Shown here: piece by piece, positions 1 to 9,276 of the stretch
How positions within the stretch are numbered: position 1 is the stretch's first letter
How the letters are laid out: each line of letters begins with the position of its first letter
Source: Porcincola intestinalis
Lineage (GTDB): Bacteria > Bacillota > Clostridia > Lachnospirales > Lachnospiraceae
Assembly: GCF_009696445.1 (NCBI RefSeq)
Contig: NZ_VULZ01000014.1
Coordinates: forward strand, 33,641-97,640
Reading direction: 5' to 3'
DNA: 64,000 nt
Translations under genes and position numbers: made by a program
Notes under the pieces: model-generated
Seen by the model: the letters and a program-made list of their open reading frames with translations, nothing else
Told to the model about the DNA's origin: nothing
Databases searched by the model: none

Positions 1-20
1 CCATCACCAGAGGAGGTCTT

Positions 21-1130
21 ATGACAGAATCCAAAAAAATCTTTGCGATCTGCGATCTGGATGAGCATTATGTCGTCCGGCTCGCGAACTATCTCACCGA
101 AAGAAAGACTGTCCCCTTCGAGATTCTCGCCTTCACAAACCTTGACAGTCTCTCGATCTACGCCGGCTCACACCCGATCGAAATTCTCCTGATTTCGAGA
201 CAGGCGCTGAATGAAAAGGTCAAGGAACTGAATATCAGACGAATTCTGCTGCTAAGCGACAGCGAGGAGTTTGAGCGCCAGCTCGAAGCTTCCCCGGACG
301 ACTTCCTTCATATTCCCGATGAGGAAGACACTGCACCATCCATTTCCTACCCGTCCATCCGAAAGTACCAGTCTTCCGAGAATATCGCCCGGGAGGTCAT
401 GAGCTATTACACAGAAGGCCGCCTGGGACTCTCCAAGAAGCTTCAGGAAATCGGCACATCCATCTACGCTGTCCACTCTCCGATCGCCCGCTGCGGAAAA
501 ACGCTCTTCTCACTGACCCTCTCAGAAATTCTGGGTGAAAAAAAGAAGACTCTCTACCTGAATCTGGAAAATTACAGCGGCTTTGAAGCCCTTTTCGGCC
601 AGACATACCGGTCTGACCTGACCGACCTCGTCTACCTTTCCAGAAAAAATGAAGGGAGTCTTCCAATGAAACTTGAACATGTCATCCGTCCGCTTCGGAA
701 CGCCGACTACATTCCTCCGGCCTTCTTTCCCGGCGACCTGAGAGAAATCCATGCCGGAGAATGGATCTCCTTTCTCACTTCCACCGCAGCTTTGATGGAG
801 TATCAGGCGATCGTCCTTGATATCGGAAGTGAGCCGTCCGATATCCCTGACCTTCTTTCATCCGCCGCCCACATCTACATGCCTGTACTTCCCGATCCAT
901 TGTCCCGTGCAAAGATCTCGCAGTATGAAAAGGATATGGAAGCCTTGTCTCTCAGTCCGCTGATGGACAGAACCGTCCGTCTGTACCTTCCGGAAGTTTC
1001 TGTCCGCGGAGGAGGGAGCGAGCTTCTGGACCATCTGATCAGCAGCGATATGGGACGCTATGTCCGAAGACTGCTCTCCGAGGAAGCCATGCAGACGTGT
1101 ACGCCTCCCCGGCATCAGGCAGCGATGTAG
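21..1130 (+). CDS. TadZ/CpaE-like MinD-family protein
   Basis: This 369-residue protein has an N-terminal region of about 100 residues that resembles a degenerate response-regulator receiver. A MinD/ParA-like domain follows from about residue 145. Proteins of this build (CpaE/TadZ) place type IVb (Flp/Tad) pilus machinery at the membrane; that role is family knowledge. The P-loop near residues 153-161 (SPIARCGKT) keeps GKT but lacks the usual glycine-rich KGG start, so ATP binding may be weak. An AGGAGG ribosome site lies 6 bases before the ATG. No other pilus gene is inside the window; any Tad cluster would lie to the left. It converges on gpsA with 18 bases between the stop codons. The fold call is fairly sure, the pilus role an inference. 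Confidence 0.72.
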   Translation: MTESKKIFAICDLDEHYVVRLANYLTERKTVPFEILAFTNLDSLSIYAGSHPIEILLISRQALNEKVKELNIRRILLLSDSEEFERQLEASPDDFLHIPDEEDTAPSISYPSIRKYQSSENIAREVMSYYTEGRLGLSKKLQEIGTSIYAVHSPIARCGKTLFSLTLSEILGEKKKTLYLNLENYSGFEALFGQTYRSDLTDLVYLSRKNEGSLPMKLEHVIRPLRNADYIPPAFFPGDLREIHAGEWISFLTSTAALMEYQAIVLDIGSEPSDIPDLLSSAAHIYMPVLPDPLSRAKISQYEKDMEALSLSPLMDRTVRLYLPEVSVRGGGSELLDHLISSDMGRYVRRLLSEEAMQTCTPPRHQAAM

Positions 1131-1148
1131 CCCCTGCCCGCACCGTTG

Positions 1149-2171
1149 TCAGGAGCGGATATAGTCCTGCTCGGACTTCGGCGGCCGAGTCATCAGGTTC
1201 CGAACCGTCTCCTTCGGGTCCGCCCCATGGTTGATCACAGCATCGACTGCATCAACGAGCGGCATCTCTACCCCGTACTTTTTCTCCAGCTCCAGTGCTG
1301 CCGGAATGGCATTGATGCCTTCGACAACCATCCCAACCTTCTTCACCGCCTGGTCTGGTGTCATTCCCTGCCCGATCAGATGCCCGCAGCGATTGTTTCT
1401 GGAGTGTTCGGAAGTAGCCGTGACAATCAGGTCTCCGATTCCAGCCAAGCCATAGAAGGTCTCTGCCTTGCATCCCATCTTCAGGCCGAGCATCGTAATC
1501 TCATGCATGCCGCGTGTGATCAGTGCTGCCTTCGTGTTGTCACCATATCCAAGCCCGAGTGCGATCCCGGACGCAAGTGCAATGATATTCTTCAAGGCCC
1601 CGCAGAGTTCTATCCCCAGCACATCATCGTTTGTATAGACACGCATGACGTCATTCATAAAGACCTTCTGGACATACTCTGCCGTCTTCATATCTGTGCA
1701 GGACGCAACAATCGTTGTCGGCAGATCCAGCGAGACCTCCTCCGCATGGGTCGGACCGGACAGCGCGACCAGCCTGACAGACGGATGCTTTCCATCTTTG
1801 CCAAGCTCATCTCCGATCACCTGCGTCAGGGTAAACAGCGTATCCGGCTCAATTCCCTTCGCAACATCGACAATCACCTGCCCATCCGGGATATACGGAG
1901 CCGCCGTCCTTGCTGTTGACCGGACAAAGACAGAGGGAACTGCAAAAAGAAGGATATCCTTTCCCGTGCAGACCTCCTCGATGTCCTTTGTAAAGACGAT
2001 CGAATCCGGAATGATCATGCCCGGCAGATTCGGGTGCCTCCTTGTCCTGCTGTATTCCTCCACTTCCTTCGGAAGTGCAGACCACACCATCACATCATAG
2101 CCCATGTTTGAAAGCATTCTGGCAAGTGCCATTCCCCATGTACCTGCTCCGAGGACTCCAATCTTCACCAT
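1149..2171 (-). CDS. gpsA: NAD(P)H-dependent glycerol-3-phosphate dehydrogenase
   Basis: GpsA reduces dihydroxyacetone phosphate to sn-glycerol-3-phosphate, the backbone for phospholipids, in the cytoplasm. The 340-residue protein starts with the Rossmann dinucleotide site GAGTWG (residues 7-12 or so). It has the family's conserved central and C-terminal blocks, including LCGALKNIIALASG and AGIGDLIVT. The reading frame stays open for 51 more codons upstream, but the ATG at 2171 is preferred: the domain begins there and a GAGAGGAA ribosome site sits just before it. Length is normal for the family. It is the last gene of a minus-strand run (nrdD, nrdG, aspS, MATE, gpsA), with nearly 290 bases separating it from the MATE gene, so it may have its own promoter. 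Confidence 0.97.
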   Translation of the reverse strand: MVKIGVLGAGTWGMALARMLSNMGYDVMVWSALPKEVEEYSRTRRHPNLPGMIIPDSIVFTKDIEEVCTGKDILLFAVPSVFVRSTARTAAPYIPDGQVIVDVAKGIEPDTLFTLTQVIGDELGKDGKHPSVRLVALSGPTHAEEVSLDLPTTIVASCTDMKTAEYVQKVFMNDVMRVYTNDDVLGIELCGALKNIIALASGIALGLGYGDNTKAALITRGMHEITMLGLKMGCKAETFYGLAGIGDLIVTATSEHSRNNRCGHLIGQGMTPDQAVKKVGMVVEGINAIPAALELEKKYGVEMPLVDAVDAVINHGADPKETVRNLMTRPPKSEQDYIRS

Positions 2172-2388
2172 ATCTCTATTCCTCTCTGCGAACCTCAGCC
2201 AGCTGCAGACACATCCGGCTGTCATCCTGCAGCCTGAAGGGCTGCCCTTTCTGTTCTCACTGAAACGTCTGTGCCTGCCTTTCCCAGTCCTCCAGTCAAC
2301 CGGACACTTCCGCCTAAGAGCCAAGCCTGCACCGACAGAAGCATTCTACCATCATTCCCGGACAGGGGCAAACTGCGCCCTTCTGCTG

Positions 2389-2421
2389 TCTTCATTCTGT
2401 CTTCATTCTATCTTCATTCTT
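2389..2421. repeat. Three tandem 11-bp repeats
   Basis: TCTTCATTCTG, TCTTCATTCTA and TCTTCATTCTT follow one another without a gap, differing only in the last base. They lie between the MATE gene and gpsA, about 220-250 bases upstream of the gpsA start. Copy number could vary by slippage. Apart from this array the 287-base spacer shows no gene or clear terminator. Confidence 0.85.
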
Positions 2422-2458
2422 CCCCCAATCTGCTCCTGTCTTGCCTTCCACCCTTTTT

Positions 2459-3868
2459 TCAGCATTCCTTCTTCTCAGGGACCGGCGCCGCCTGAATCTC
2501 ACCCGGCTCCTTCCTTGCCTTCTGCTGCCTCAGAAATGAAACCGCGAACGGGACTGAGATCAGGGCAGCGGTGATATCTGAAACCGGCTGCGCGATCTCA
2601 ATTCCTGTCAGGCCGAGATAAAGCGGAAGGATCTCAATCAGCGGAATGAAACAGAGCCCTGTTCGAAGCGCGGAGAGAAAAAGCGCCCTTCCGCTTTTCC
2701 CGATGCTCTGGAACATCATGTTAATCGGAACCGACAGCGGCTGGAACAGTGCGGACACACAGGCCCACCTCAGAGCGACGGTTCCGATTTCAATCACCTC
2801 CGGATCGTCGCGGAACCAGGTGATAATCGGCCGGGCAAAAATCATGCAGACGACGGCAAACACAGACAACAGGGCTGCGGCCATTTTCACTGTGAAATGG
2901 AAGCTTTCGCGGACACGCTTGTACTTCCGTGCTCCATAGTTGAAGGAAATGACAGGCTGCATACCCTGCCCGGTTCCGATCGCACAGGCCCCGATGAAGA
3001 AGCTCATTCTGCCTACGATACTCATCGCAGCAATGGCCGGATCACCGTACACCTTCGCCTGCTGATTCAGCAGGATGGTGCTGGCCGCATTCAGTCCCTG
3101 GCGCAGAAGACTGGGAGAACCGACCTTCATGATCTCCCAGTACGTGGAAAGCTCCGTGCTGATACGGCGCGGCGAGACATCTGTGACGGTGATATGGATG
3201 CAGAACATGGAAAGAAGAATCAGAAAACTGACGATCTGCGAGAGGCAGGTAGACAGCCCGGCACCTGACACCCCCATCCCGAAGCCGAACATCAGGATCG
3301 GATCACCGATCATATTCAGGATTCCGCCGGTTGTCAGGCCGATCATCGCGTACATCGCCCTGCCCTCATAGCGGAGCAGATTGTTCAGCGTGCAGCTTGC
3401 GGACAGAAACGGGCCGGCAATCAGAATCCAGACGGCATACTGCCGGGCATACGGCAGGATGGTCTCGGTGCTGCCCAGAAAATACAGAACTCTGTTCAGG
3501 TTCAGATAGAAGGCCAGCGACAAAAGCGTTCCCAGAAGGGAGGACAGGAAAAATGTACTCGCCGCGAACATCTTTGCCTTGTCAGGGCTCTTCGCCCCGA
3601 GAAACCGTGCAACGAAGCTTCCTGCGCCATGTCCGCACATGAATCCGATGGCCTGATAAAAGGTCATGAACGCGAAGACAATTCCAACCGCCCCTGAGGC
3701 AGATGTCCCGAGCCGTGAGACAAAGTACGTGTCTGCAGTATTGTAGATGTTTGTCACGAGCATGCTGATGATCGTCGGGATCGCCAGCGTTCCGATCAGC
3801 TTTCCGATGGGCGTCTGCGTCATCCGAATATACTGCTGCCTTGTCTGATCTTCATGTTGATTCTGCAT
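2459..3868 (-). CDS. MATE family multidrug/toxin efflux transporter
   Basis: This is a 469-residue polytopic membrane protein with about 12 hydrophobic segments. Two homologous halves are visible: an N-terminal half beginning near IPTIISMLVTNIYNTAD, and a C-terminal half beginning near residue 245 with GSPSLLRQGLNAASTILLN. This matches the MATE family, which exports cationic drugs or metabolites in exchange for sodium ions or protons. The substrate cannot be read from sequence. The cytoplasmic C-terminus is lysine/glutamate rich. It follows aspS by about 100 bases, separated by a hairpin at 3920-3948. Family assignment is firm; drug resistance is not implied. Confidence 0.93.
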   Translation of the reverse strand: MQNQHEDQTRQQYIRMTQTPIGKLIGTLAIPTIISMLVTNIYNTADTYFVSRLGTSASGAVGIVFAFMTFYQAIGFMCGHGAGSFVARFLGAKSPDKAKMFAASTFFLSSLLGTLLSLAFYLNLNRVLYFLGSTETILPYARQYAVWILIAGPFLSASCTLNNLLRYEGRAMYAMIGLTTGGILNMIGDPILMFGFGMGVSGAGLSTCLSQIVSFLILLSMFCIHITVTDVSPRRISTELSTYWEIMKVGSPSLLRQGLNAASTILLNQQAKVYGDPAIAAMSIVGRMSFFIGACAIGTGQGMQPVISFNYGARKYKRVRESFHFTVKMAAALLSVFAVVCMIFARPIITWFRDDPEVIEIGTVALRWACVSALFQPLSVPINMMFQSIGKSGRALFLSALRTGLCFIPLIEILPLYLGLTGIEIAQPVSDITAALISVPFAVSFLRQQKARKEPGEIQAAPVPEKKEC

Positions 3869-3919
3869 ATCGTTCTTCCTTCATTTCTGCCGGAACTGCC
3901 GCCCCACCATAGACAACAG

Positions 3920-3948
3920 AGCGGCAGAGCCTGATTCTCTCTGCCGCT
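3920..3948 (-). terminator. Hairpin downstream of aspS
   Basis: The arms AGCGGCAGAG and CTCTGCCGCT (10 bp, perfect) enclose a 9-base loop in the gap between the aspS stop and the MATE start. On the minus strand no strong T-run follows, so it may be a weak terminator or a processing and stability hairpin. Confidence 0.5.
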
Positions 3949-3970
3949 TTCATGTCTTCTGTATTTCCTG

Positions 3971-5758
3971 TTACTCGGCTTCTTCATCCTCCTCAGCCGT
4001 GCACCGGATGTGAAGCTCATCCAGCTGCTGCTGCGTCACCTCGGAGGGCGCCCCCATCATGACATCCTGCGCAGTTTTATTCATCGGGAACGGAATGACT
4101 TCCCGGATGGAATCCTCGCCTGCCAGCAGCATCACCATGCGGTCGATGCCCGGTGCGATGCCAGCATGAGGCGGTGCCCCATAGGTGAAGGCATTGTACA
4201 TCGCCGGGAATCTCTTCTTGACATCTTCCTCACCGAGGCGGACCATCTCAAACGCCTTGACCATGATTTCCGGATCATGGTTCCGGACCGCTCCGGATGA
4301 AAGTTCGATGCCGTTGCACACGATATCGTACTGGTCTGCCATGATCGACAGCGGATCGATTTCGCCTCTCTCCGCCTTCAGCAAGGTTTCAAGCCCGCCG
4401 CTCGGCATGGAGAATGGATTATGACAGAACTCCAGCTCTCCGGACTCCTCGCCGATCTCATACATCGGGAAGTCCACGATCCAGCAGAACGCATACTGTT
4501 CCTTATCCATATGTCCAGGAACTGCCGCACCAAGCGTCTTGACCAGAACACCTGCTGTCTTCTGCGCCTGGGAAAGTTTTCCTGCCGAAAGCGCAACGAA
4601 GTCACCCGGCTTCAGATTCAGCTTTTCAAATACCTGCTCCTTGATCGGCTTGACAAACTTTGAAATGCCTCCGACCAGCTCACCCTGCTCGTCCACACGG
4701 AACCAGTATGGCTTGTCACCTGCCTGGACTTCAACGCCGGCCAGCGTCTTGTCGATGAACTTTCTGGTCTCATTGAACCCGCTCACCACGACCGCTTTGA
4801 CGACACCGCTCTCAAACGGCCCGAAGCCGCAGCCGCCCAGCACATCGGTCACATCCTGCACATACAGATCAATTCTCAGATCCGGCTTGTCTGTCCCATA
4901 CTTCTCCATCGCTTCCCTGTATGGAATCCGGAGAAACGGAGCCTCAGACGCTCTGTCGTAGGTGCCGTATTTCGCAAACACCGGCGGAAGGACATCCTCC
5001 ATCACCTGGAATACATCCTCCTGGCTTGCAAATGCCATCTCCATATCCAGCTGATAGAACTCACCCGGCGAGCGGTCCCCGCGGGCATCCTCATCGCGGA
5101 AGCAGGGGGCAATCTGGAAATAACGATCAAAGCCAGCTGTCATGAGCAGCTGCTTGAACTGCTGCGGAGCCTGCGGCAGCGCATAGAACTTCCCGGGGTG
5201 CTTCCTGGCCGGAACCAGGTAGTCTCTCGCGCCTTCCGGGCTGGAGGCTGTCAGGATCGGCGTCGTGATCTCCATGAAGCCATGATCCGTCATTGCCTGC
5301 CTGAGCGCCGCCACAACCTGGCATCGAAGGATAATGTTCTTCTTCACCTCCGGGTTGCGAAGATCCAGATAGCGGTATTTCAGCCGCTGGGACTCATCCG
5401 CCTCACGGCTGCGGTTGATCTCAAAGGGGAGTTCGCTATGGAAGCACTTTCCAAGCACTGTCACCTTCTGCGGGACAACCTCAATCTCGCCAGTTGCCTG
5501 CTTTTTATTCTTGGAGCTTCTCTCCCGGACCGTCCCGGTCACCTGGATCGTGGATTCCTTCGTGATATCCTTGAAGAGTCTTACCATCTCTTCTGTCTCG
5601 GCAACGACCTGCGTGGTTCCGTAAAAATCTCTCACAACAACGAACGCAAGACCGGCAGAAACAACACGCATATTCTCAAGCCAGCCCGCAAGCGTGACCG
5701 TCTTGCCAACGTCCCCAATGCGAAGCTCGCCACATGTGTGCGTACGCGACTGCATCAT
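3971..5758 (-). CDS. aspS: Aspartyl-tRNA synthetase
   Basis: AspS charges tRNA-Asp with aspartate using ATP. The 595-residue protein has the normal bacterial layout. An N-terminal OB-fold anticodon-binding domain (about 1-105) is followed by a class II catalytic core with motif 2 around FRDEDARGDRSPGEFYQ (near residue 220) and motif 3 GIAPGIDRMVMLL (near 545). The bacterial GAD insertion domain lies between about 285 and 415. A GAGGTAG ribosome site precedes the ATG. No T-box leader is visible upstream, in contrast to the unknown gene at 19122-19718. The C-terminal tail is short and acidic (EEDEEAE). Confidence 0.98.
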   Translation of the reverse strand: MMQSRTHTCGELRIGDVGKTVTLAGWLENMRVVSAGLAFVVVRDFYGTTQVVAETEEMVRLFKDITKESTIQVTGTVRERSSKNKKQATGEIEVVPQKVTVLGKCFHSELPFEINRSREADESQRLKYRYLDLRNPEVKKNIILRCQVVAALRQAMTDHGFMEITTPILTASSPEGARDYLVPARKHPGKFYALPQAPQQFKQLLMTAGFDRYFQIAPCFRDEDARGDRSPGEFYQLDMEMAFASQEDVFQVMEDVLPPVFAKYGTYDRASEAPFLRIPYREAMEKYGTDKPDLRIDLYVQDVTDVLGGCGFGPFESGVVKAVVVSGFNETRKFIDKTLAGVEVQAGDKPYWFRVDEQGELVGGISKFVKPIKEQVFEKLNLKPGDFVALSAGKLSQAQKTAGVLVKTLGAAVPGHMDKEQYAFCWIVDFPMYEIGEESGELEFCHNPFSMPSGGLETLLKAERGEIDPLSIMADQYDIVCNGIELSSGAVRNHDPEIMVKAFEMVRLGEEDVKKRFPAMYNAFTYGAPPHAGIAPGIDRMVMLLAGEDSIREVIPFPMNKTAQDVMMGAPSEVTQQQLDELHIRCTAEEDEEAE

Positions 5759-5953
5759 ACTCTACCTCCTGACGCGGGCCTGAACTTCCGCACAGACGCC
5801 TCAGCTGACGACCTGAAAGAACCCCCGCCTTATATTTTCACACTCCGGATATTCTACTATTTCAGCCGGTTTCTGTAAACCAGCCATCCTGCAATTATGC
5901 CGGTTCGCCGCAAAGCCTTCGCCGCAAAACTGTCCCGCCACCGAATCATTGCC

Positions 5954-6008
5954 CGGCATCGCTCACCTTGCCCGCCGCTCTCCGGATTCATGCGGCATCG
6001 CTCACCTT
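5954..6008. repeat. Pair of 16-bp direct repeats between nrdG and aspS
   Basis: CGGCATCGCTCACCTT occurs at 5954-5969 and again at 5993-6008, a period of 39 bases. It sits in the 279-base gap between the nrdG stop and the aspS start. A similar pair lies on the other side of nrdG (6682-6739) with a period of 37 bases. No gene is visible in this gap. Confidence 0.8.
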
Positions 6009-6037
6009 CCGCCGCTTCCGGGCACATCCGGCCTCTC

Positions 6038-6622
6038 TTACGGCGCAGTCCTGGTCGGGATGTAAACACCCTCATAGTGCTTGATCTCATGATCCCGCTT
6101 CCGCTCATCCGGGACCTGATACCCGTGAAGCCCGATCAGGCGCTGATTGCTGCTCCCGCGAAACAGGAGCGTGGAATCCTTCTTCTCCAGTACAAACTCG
6201 CCATCCACCAGACAGTCAATATAGGAAAGCATTTCATCTGTAACTTCCGTCCGGACCTTCACCCCTGTGCTGGATACGCTGTCGCTCAGAAGATCCTCCT
6301 CATAGGTATATCCGGTGTAGCACCAGATATCTTTCTTTGGATACGTTTCCCTGACCTTTCTGAGCAGTTTCACCAGCACATGCTGGTTCTCCGGCTCAAA
6401 GGGCTCCCCGCCCAGGAGCGTCAGTCCCTGGATATACGCTGGGCTCAACAGCCGTAGAAGCTCCGCCTGCGTCTCTTCCGTATAAGGTTTTCCATACTGG
6501 AAATCCCAGGCCATCGCATTGAAGCACTCCCTGCAGTGATGCCGGCAGCCTGACACAAACAGGCTGACCCTCACGCCCGGTCCGTCGGCAACATCGACTC
6601 CTTTGATATTTGCGTAGTACAT
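6038..6622 (-). CDS. nrdG: Anaerobic ribonucleotide reductase activating protein
   Basis: NrdG is the radical-SAM activase that uses S-adenosylmethionine and a 4Fe-4S cluster to put the glycyl radical onto NrdD. The CX3CX2C cluster motif is visible at Cys26, Cys30 and Cys33 (SGCRHHCREC). The GGEP-type SAM-contact motif appears as LLGGEPFEPEN near residue 95. At 194 residues it is slightly longer than many homologues. It follows nrdD on the same strand after a 274-base gap that contains a strong hairpin (6807-6842) and direct repeats. It may therefore be made at lower level than NrdD or from its own promoter. The pairing with nrdD makes the function secure. Confidence 0.97.
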   Translation of the reverse strand: MYYANIKGVDVADGPGVRVSLFVSGCRHHCRECFNAMAWDFQYGKPYTEETQAELLRLLSPAYIQGLTLLGGEPFEPENQHVLVKLLRKVRETYPKKDIWCYTGYTYEEDLLSDSVSSTGVKVRTEVTDEMLSYIDCLVDGEFVLEKKDSTLLFRGSSNQRLIGLHGYQVPDERKRDHEIKHYEGVYIPTRTAP

Positions 6623-6681
6623 ATCGCTTCTCCACTCCCGTTGTTCTTACGTCTCCCGGGCGCCATCCCACCCGCGCCTGA

Positions 6682-6739
6682 CGCTGCACTCTCACAGCTT
6701 CCTTACCCCTGCGCCCGGCGCTGCACTCTCACAGCTTCC
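6682..6739. repeat. Pair of 21-bp direct repeats upstream of nrdG
   Basis: A perfect 21-base repeat beginning CGCTGCACTCTCACAG occurs at 6682-6702 and 6719-6739 (period 37 bases). It lies just upstream of nrdG in the nrdD-nrdG gap. Confidence 0.85.
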
Positions 6740-6806
6740 GCACCTCTGCGCCTGCCCGGTTCAATCAGGCATCTGCATGCCACCCCCGGCCTGTTTCAAA
6801 CCTGAA

Positions 6807-6842
6807 GAAACAGGCGCCCGCTTCAATCGGGCGCCTGTTCCC
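6807..6842 (-). terminator. Hairpin between nrdD and nrdG
   Basis: The arms AACAGGCGCCCG and CGGGCGCCTGTT are fully complementary around a 7-base loop, and on the minus strand TTTCTTC follows. This is a strong, partly T-tailed hairpin directly after nrdD. It probably ends most nrdD transcripts or protects their 3' ends. Confidence 0.75.
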
Positions 6843-6896
6843 ATCATTCATATAGTGATTCAGATACTGTTGTCCCCCGCACCTGCGTGCGCACGA

Positions 6897-9152
6897 TTAC
6901 AGATGCAGCACCCTGTCCTTGATCTCCTGTGTTCTTCCCTGGTTCCAGAACTGGGTTCCGATATAACCACAGGTACGTCTTGCGACGGACATCTTGGTCT
7001 GGTCGGTATTGCCGCAGTTCGGGCAGACCCAGATCAGCTTCCCGTGCTCGTCCTCGTGGATCTGAATCTCCCCATCATATCCGCAGACTTCGCAGTAATC
7101 GCTCTTGGTGTTGAGCTCCGCATACATGATGTTCTCATAGATGAACTGCATAACCGAAAGCACCGCCGGAATGTTATCCTGCAGGTTCGGCACTTCCACA
7201 TAGCTGATTGCGCCGCCCGGGGAGAGCTTCTGGAACTCCGACTCGAACTCCAGCTTGCGGAACGCGTCGATCTTCTCCCTGACATTCACATGGTAGCTGT
7301 TGGTGATGTAGTTGTGATCCGTGACATCCTTGATGATGCCAAACCGCTTCTGCAGACACTTTGCAAACTTGTATGTTGTGGATTCCATCGGCGTACCGTA
7401 GAGCGAGTAGCTGATATTCTCCGCTTTTCTCCACTTCATGCAGTAGTCATTCAGCGTCTGCATGACCTTCAGCGCAAATGGTTTTGCCTCCTCGTCGGTG
7501 TGGCTCTTTCCGGTCATCTCCACGCACATCTCATACAGGCCGGCGTAGCCGAGGCTGATGGTCGAGTAGTTGCCGAACAGCAGCTTGTCGATCTTCTCAT
7601 CCTTCTTGAGTCTTGCGAGCGCACCATACTGCCAGAGAATCGGCGCTACATCTGACGGAGTGCCCATGAGTCTTTCATGGCGGCAGCGGAGTGCCCTGTG
7701 GCAGAGCTCCAGCCGATCGTCGAGAATCTTCCAGAATTCGTCGAACTTGTCTGTCCCGGCCTTCTCCGCTTCTTTGACAGCAGAGCAGGCAACATCGACC
7801 AAGTTGATCGTGACAACACCCTGATTGAAGCGGCCATAGTACTTGTGCTGCCCCGGCGTATAGTCCCCCGCCTCTGCCTTGTTTCCATCGTTGCAGAGCC
7901 CTTCCGGCTGCTGCTCGTTGTCCGGTGTCAGGAAGCTTCTGCAGCCCATGCACGGGTAGACATCCCCCTTGAGCTCCTTCATCTTCTTCGCGGAGATGTA
8001 GTCCGGCACCATTCTCTTCGCTGTGCACTCTGCAGCAAGCTTCGTCAGATACCAGTACCTGGAGTCCTCTGTGATGTTGTCCTCATCCAGCACATAGATC
8101 AGCTTCGGGAACGCCGGCGTGATCCACACGCCCTTCTCATTCTTGACGCCCTGCATCCGCTGGCGGAGCACTTCCTCAATCAGCATTGCAAGGTCTTCCC
8201 TGGTCTGCCCCTCCGGCACCTCGTCCAGGTACATGAACATCGTCACAAACGGTGCCTGGCCGTTGCAGGTCATCAGCGTGATCAGCTGATACTGAATCGT
8301 CTGGATTCCCCTTGTGACCTCATCCTTCAGACGGATCTCCGCGATCGACTCAACCTTCTTCTCGTCGATCTCTTCACCAACCGCCTGGAGCTCCTCCGCC
8401 GTCTGTTTTCTGAGTTTCTTTCTGCTGATGTCGACAAACGGTGCCAGATGCGCCAGCGTGAAGGACTGCCCACCGTATTGGTTGGATGCCACCTGCGCGA
8501 CGATCTGCGTTGTAACGTTCGCCGCTGTGTAGAAGCTGTGCGGCTTCTCAATCAGTGTCTCGCTGATGACCGTCCCGTTCTGAAGCATATCCTCCAGATT
8601 GATCAGATCGCAGTTGTGTTCCTTCTGCGCATAATAGTCCGAATCATGAAAATGGATGATCCCCGCTTCATGCGCCCGGACAACTTCCTCCGGAAGCAGG
8701 ATTCTGCGGCTCAGATCTCGGCTGACCTCTCCGGCCATGTAGTCACGCTGAGTGGAGTTGATGACAGGGTTCTTGTTGGAGTTCTCCTGCTTCACTTCCT
8801 CATTGTTCTGCTCGATCAGCGCCAGAATACCATCGTCCGTCGTGTTGGACTTGCGCGCAAGCGTCCTCTTATAGCGGTAGCGGACATACTTTTGTGCCAC
8901 CTCAAAGCCGCGCATCTCCATGATGCCGGTCTCGACCATGTCCTGGATGTCCTCGACATTCACCGCATGTGGCGCCTTGCGGACCTCGCGGGCGACGTTC
9001 TCGGACACCGCGCGGATCTGCACATCACTCATCTGGTGGATCGGATCCACTTCCTTGTTCGCCTTCGCGATGGCATTGAAAATCTTCTCAATGTCAAACG
9101 TAACTTCCTCTCCGTTGCGCTTGATCACGTTCGTCTGTACATTCTCTTCCAC
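6897..9152 (-). CDS. nrdD: Anaerobic ribonucleoside-triphosphate reductase (class III)
   Basis: NrdD makes deoxyribonucleotides from ribonucleoside triphosphates without oxygen, using a glycyl radical. The N-terminal ATP-cone (starting VIKRNGEEVTFDIEK) gives allosteric control. The large middle is the ten-stranded barrel. The C-terminus has the zinc site made of two CX2C pairs (CEVCG, CPNCG) and the glycyl radical motif RRTCGYIG close to the end. The frame is open to a TTG at 9218. The GTG at 9152 is preferred because GGGGCGGAG lies 5 bases before it and the ATP-cone follows directly, giving 751 residues. Putative NrdR boxes are upstream. Presence of this enzyme supports an anaerobic host. 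Confidence 0.96.
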   Translation of the reverse strand: MEENVQTNVIKRNGEEVTFDIEKIFNAIAKANKEVDPIHQMSDVQIRAVSENVAREVRKAPHAVNVEDIQDMVETGIMEMRGFEVAQKYVRYRYKRTLARKSNTTDDGILALIEQNNEEVKQENSNKNPVINSTQRDYMAGEVSRDLSRRILLPEEVVRAHEAGIIHFHDSDYYAQKEHNCDLINLEDMLQNGTVISETLIEKPHSFYTAANVTTQIVAQVASNQYGGQSFTLAHLAPFVDISRKKLRKQTAEELQAVGEEIDEKKVESIAEIRLKDEVTRGIQTIQYQLITLMTCNGQAPFVTMFMYLDEVPEGQTREDLAMLIEEVLRQRMQGVKNEKGVWITPAFPKLIYVLDEDNITEDSRYWYLTKLAAECTAKRMVPDYISAKKMKELKGDVYPCMGCRSFLTPDNEQQPEGLCNDGNKAEAGDYTPGQHKYYGRFNQGVVTINLVDVACSAVKEAEKAGTDKFDEFWKILDDRLELCHRALRCRHERLMGTPSDVAPILWQYGALARLKKDEKIDKLLFGNYSTISLGYAGLYEMCVEMTGKSHTDEEAKPFALKVMQTLNDYCMKWRKAENISYSLYGTPMESTTYKFAKCLQKRFGIIKDVTDHNYITNSYHVNVREKIDAFRKLEFESEFQKLSPGGAISYVEVPNLQDNIPAVLSVMQFIYENIMYAELNTKSDYCEVCGYDGEIQIHEDEHGKLIWVCPNCGNTDQTKMSVARRTCGYIGTQFWNQGRTQEIKDRVLHL

Positions 9153-9276
9153 GATAACTCCGCCCCTTCCCACTGATTCATCATACAATACCTCATCATT
9201 GCCGGAATTCTTCTGCAAACACCCCCGGGCCGTCTGTTTATTCTGTCAGCAGTCCTCCATATTTCATTTGCTATAT

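Noticed and set aside
1146..1919. 257-codon plus-strand open frame opposite gpsA
   Set aside because: Antisense shadow of gpsA with composition unlike a real protein (Arg/His/Cys rich).
5759..6037. T-box leader for aspS
   Set aside because: No T-box motif (GGTACC-type core with following terminator) is present upstream of aspS.
7677..9176. 499-codon plus-strand open frame opposite nrdD
   Set aside because: Lies fully antisense to the well-supported nrdD gene, has no recognisable domain and no suitable ribosome site; a by-product of GC-rich codon use.
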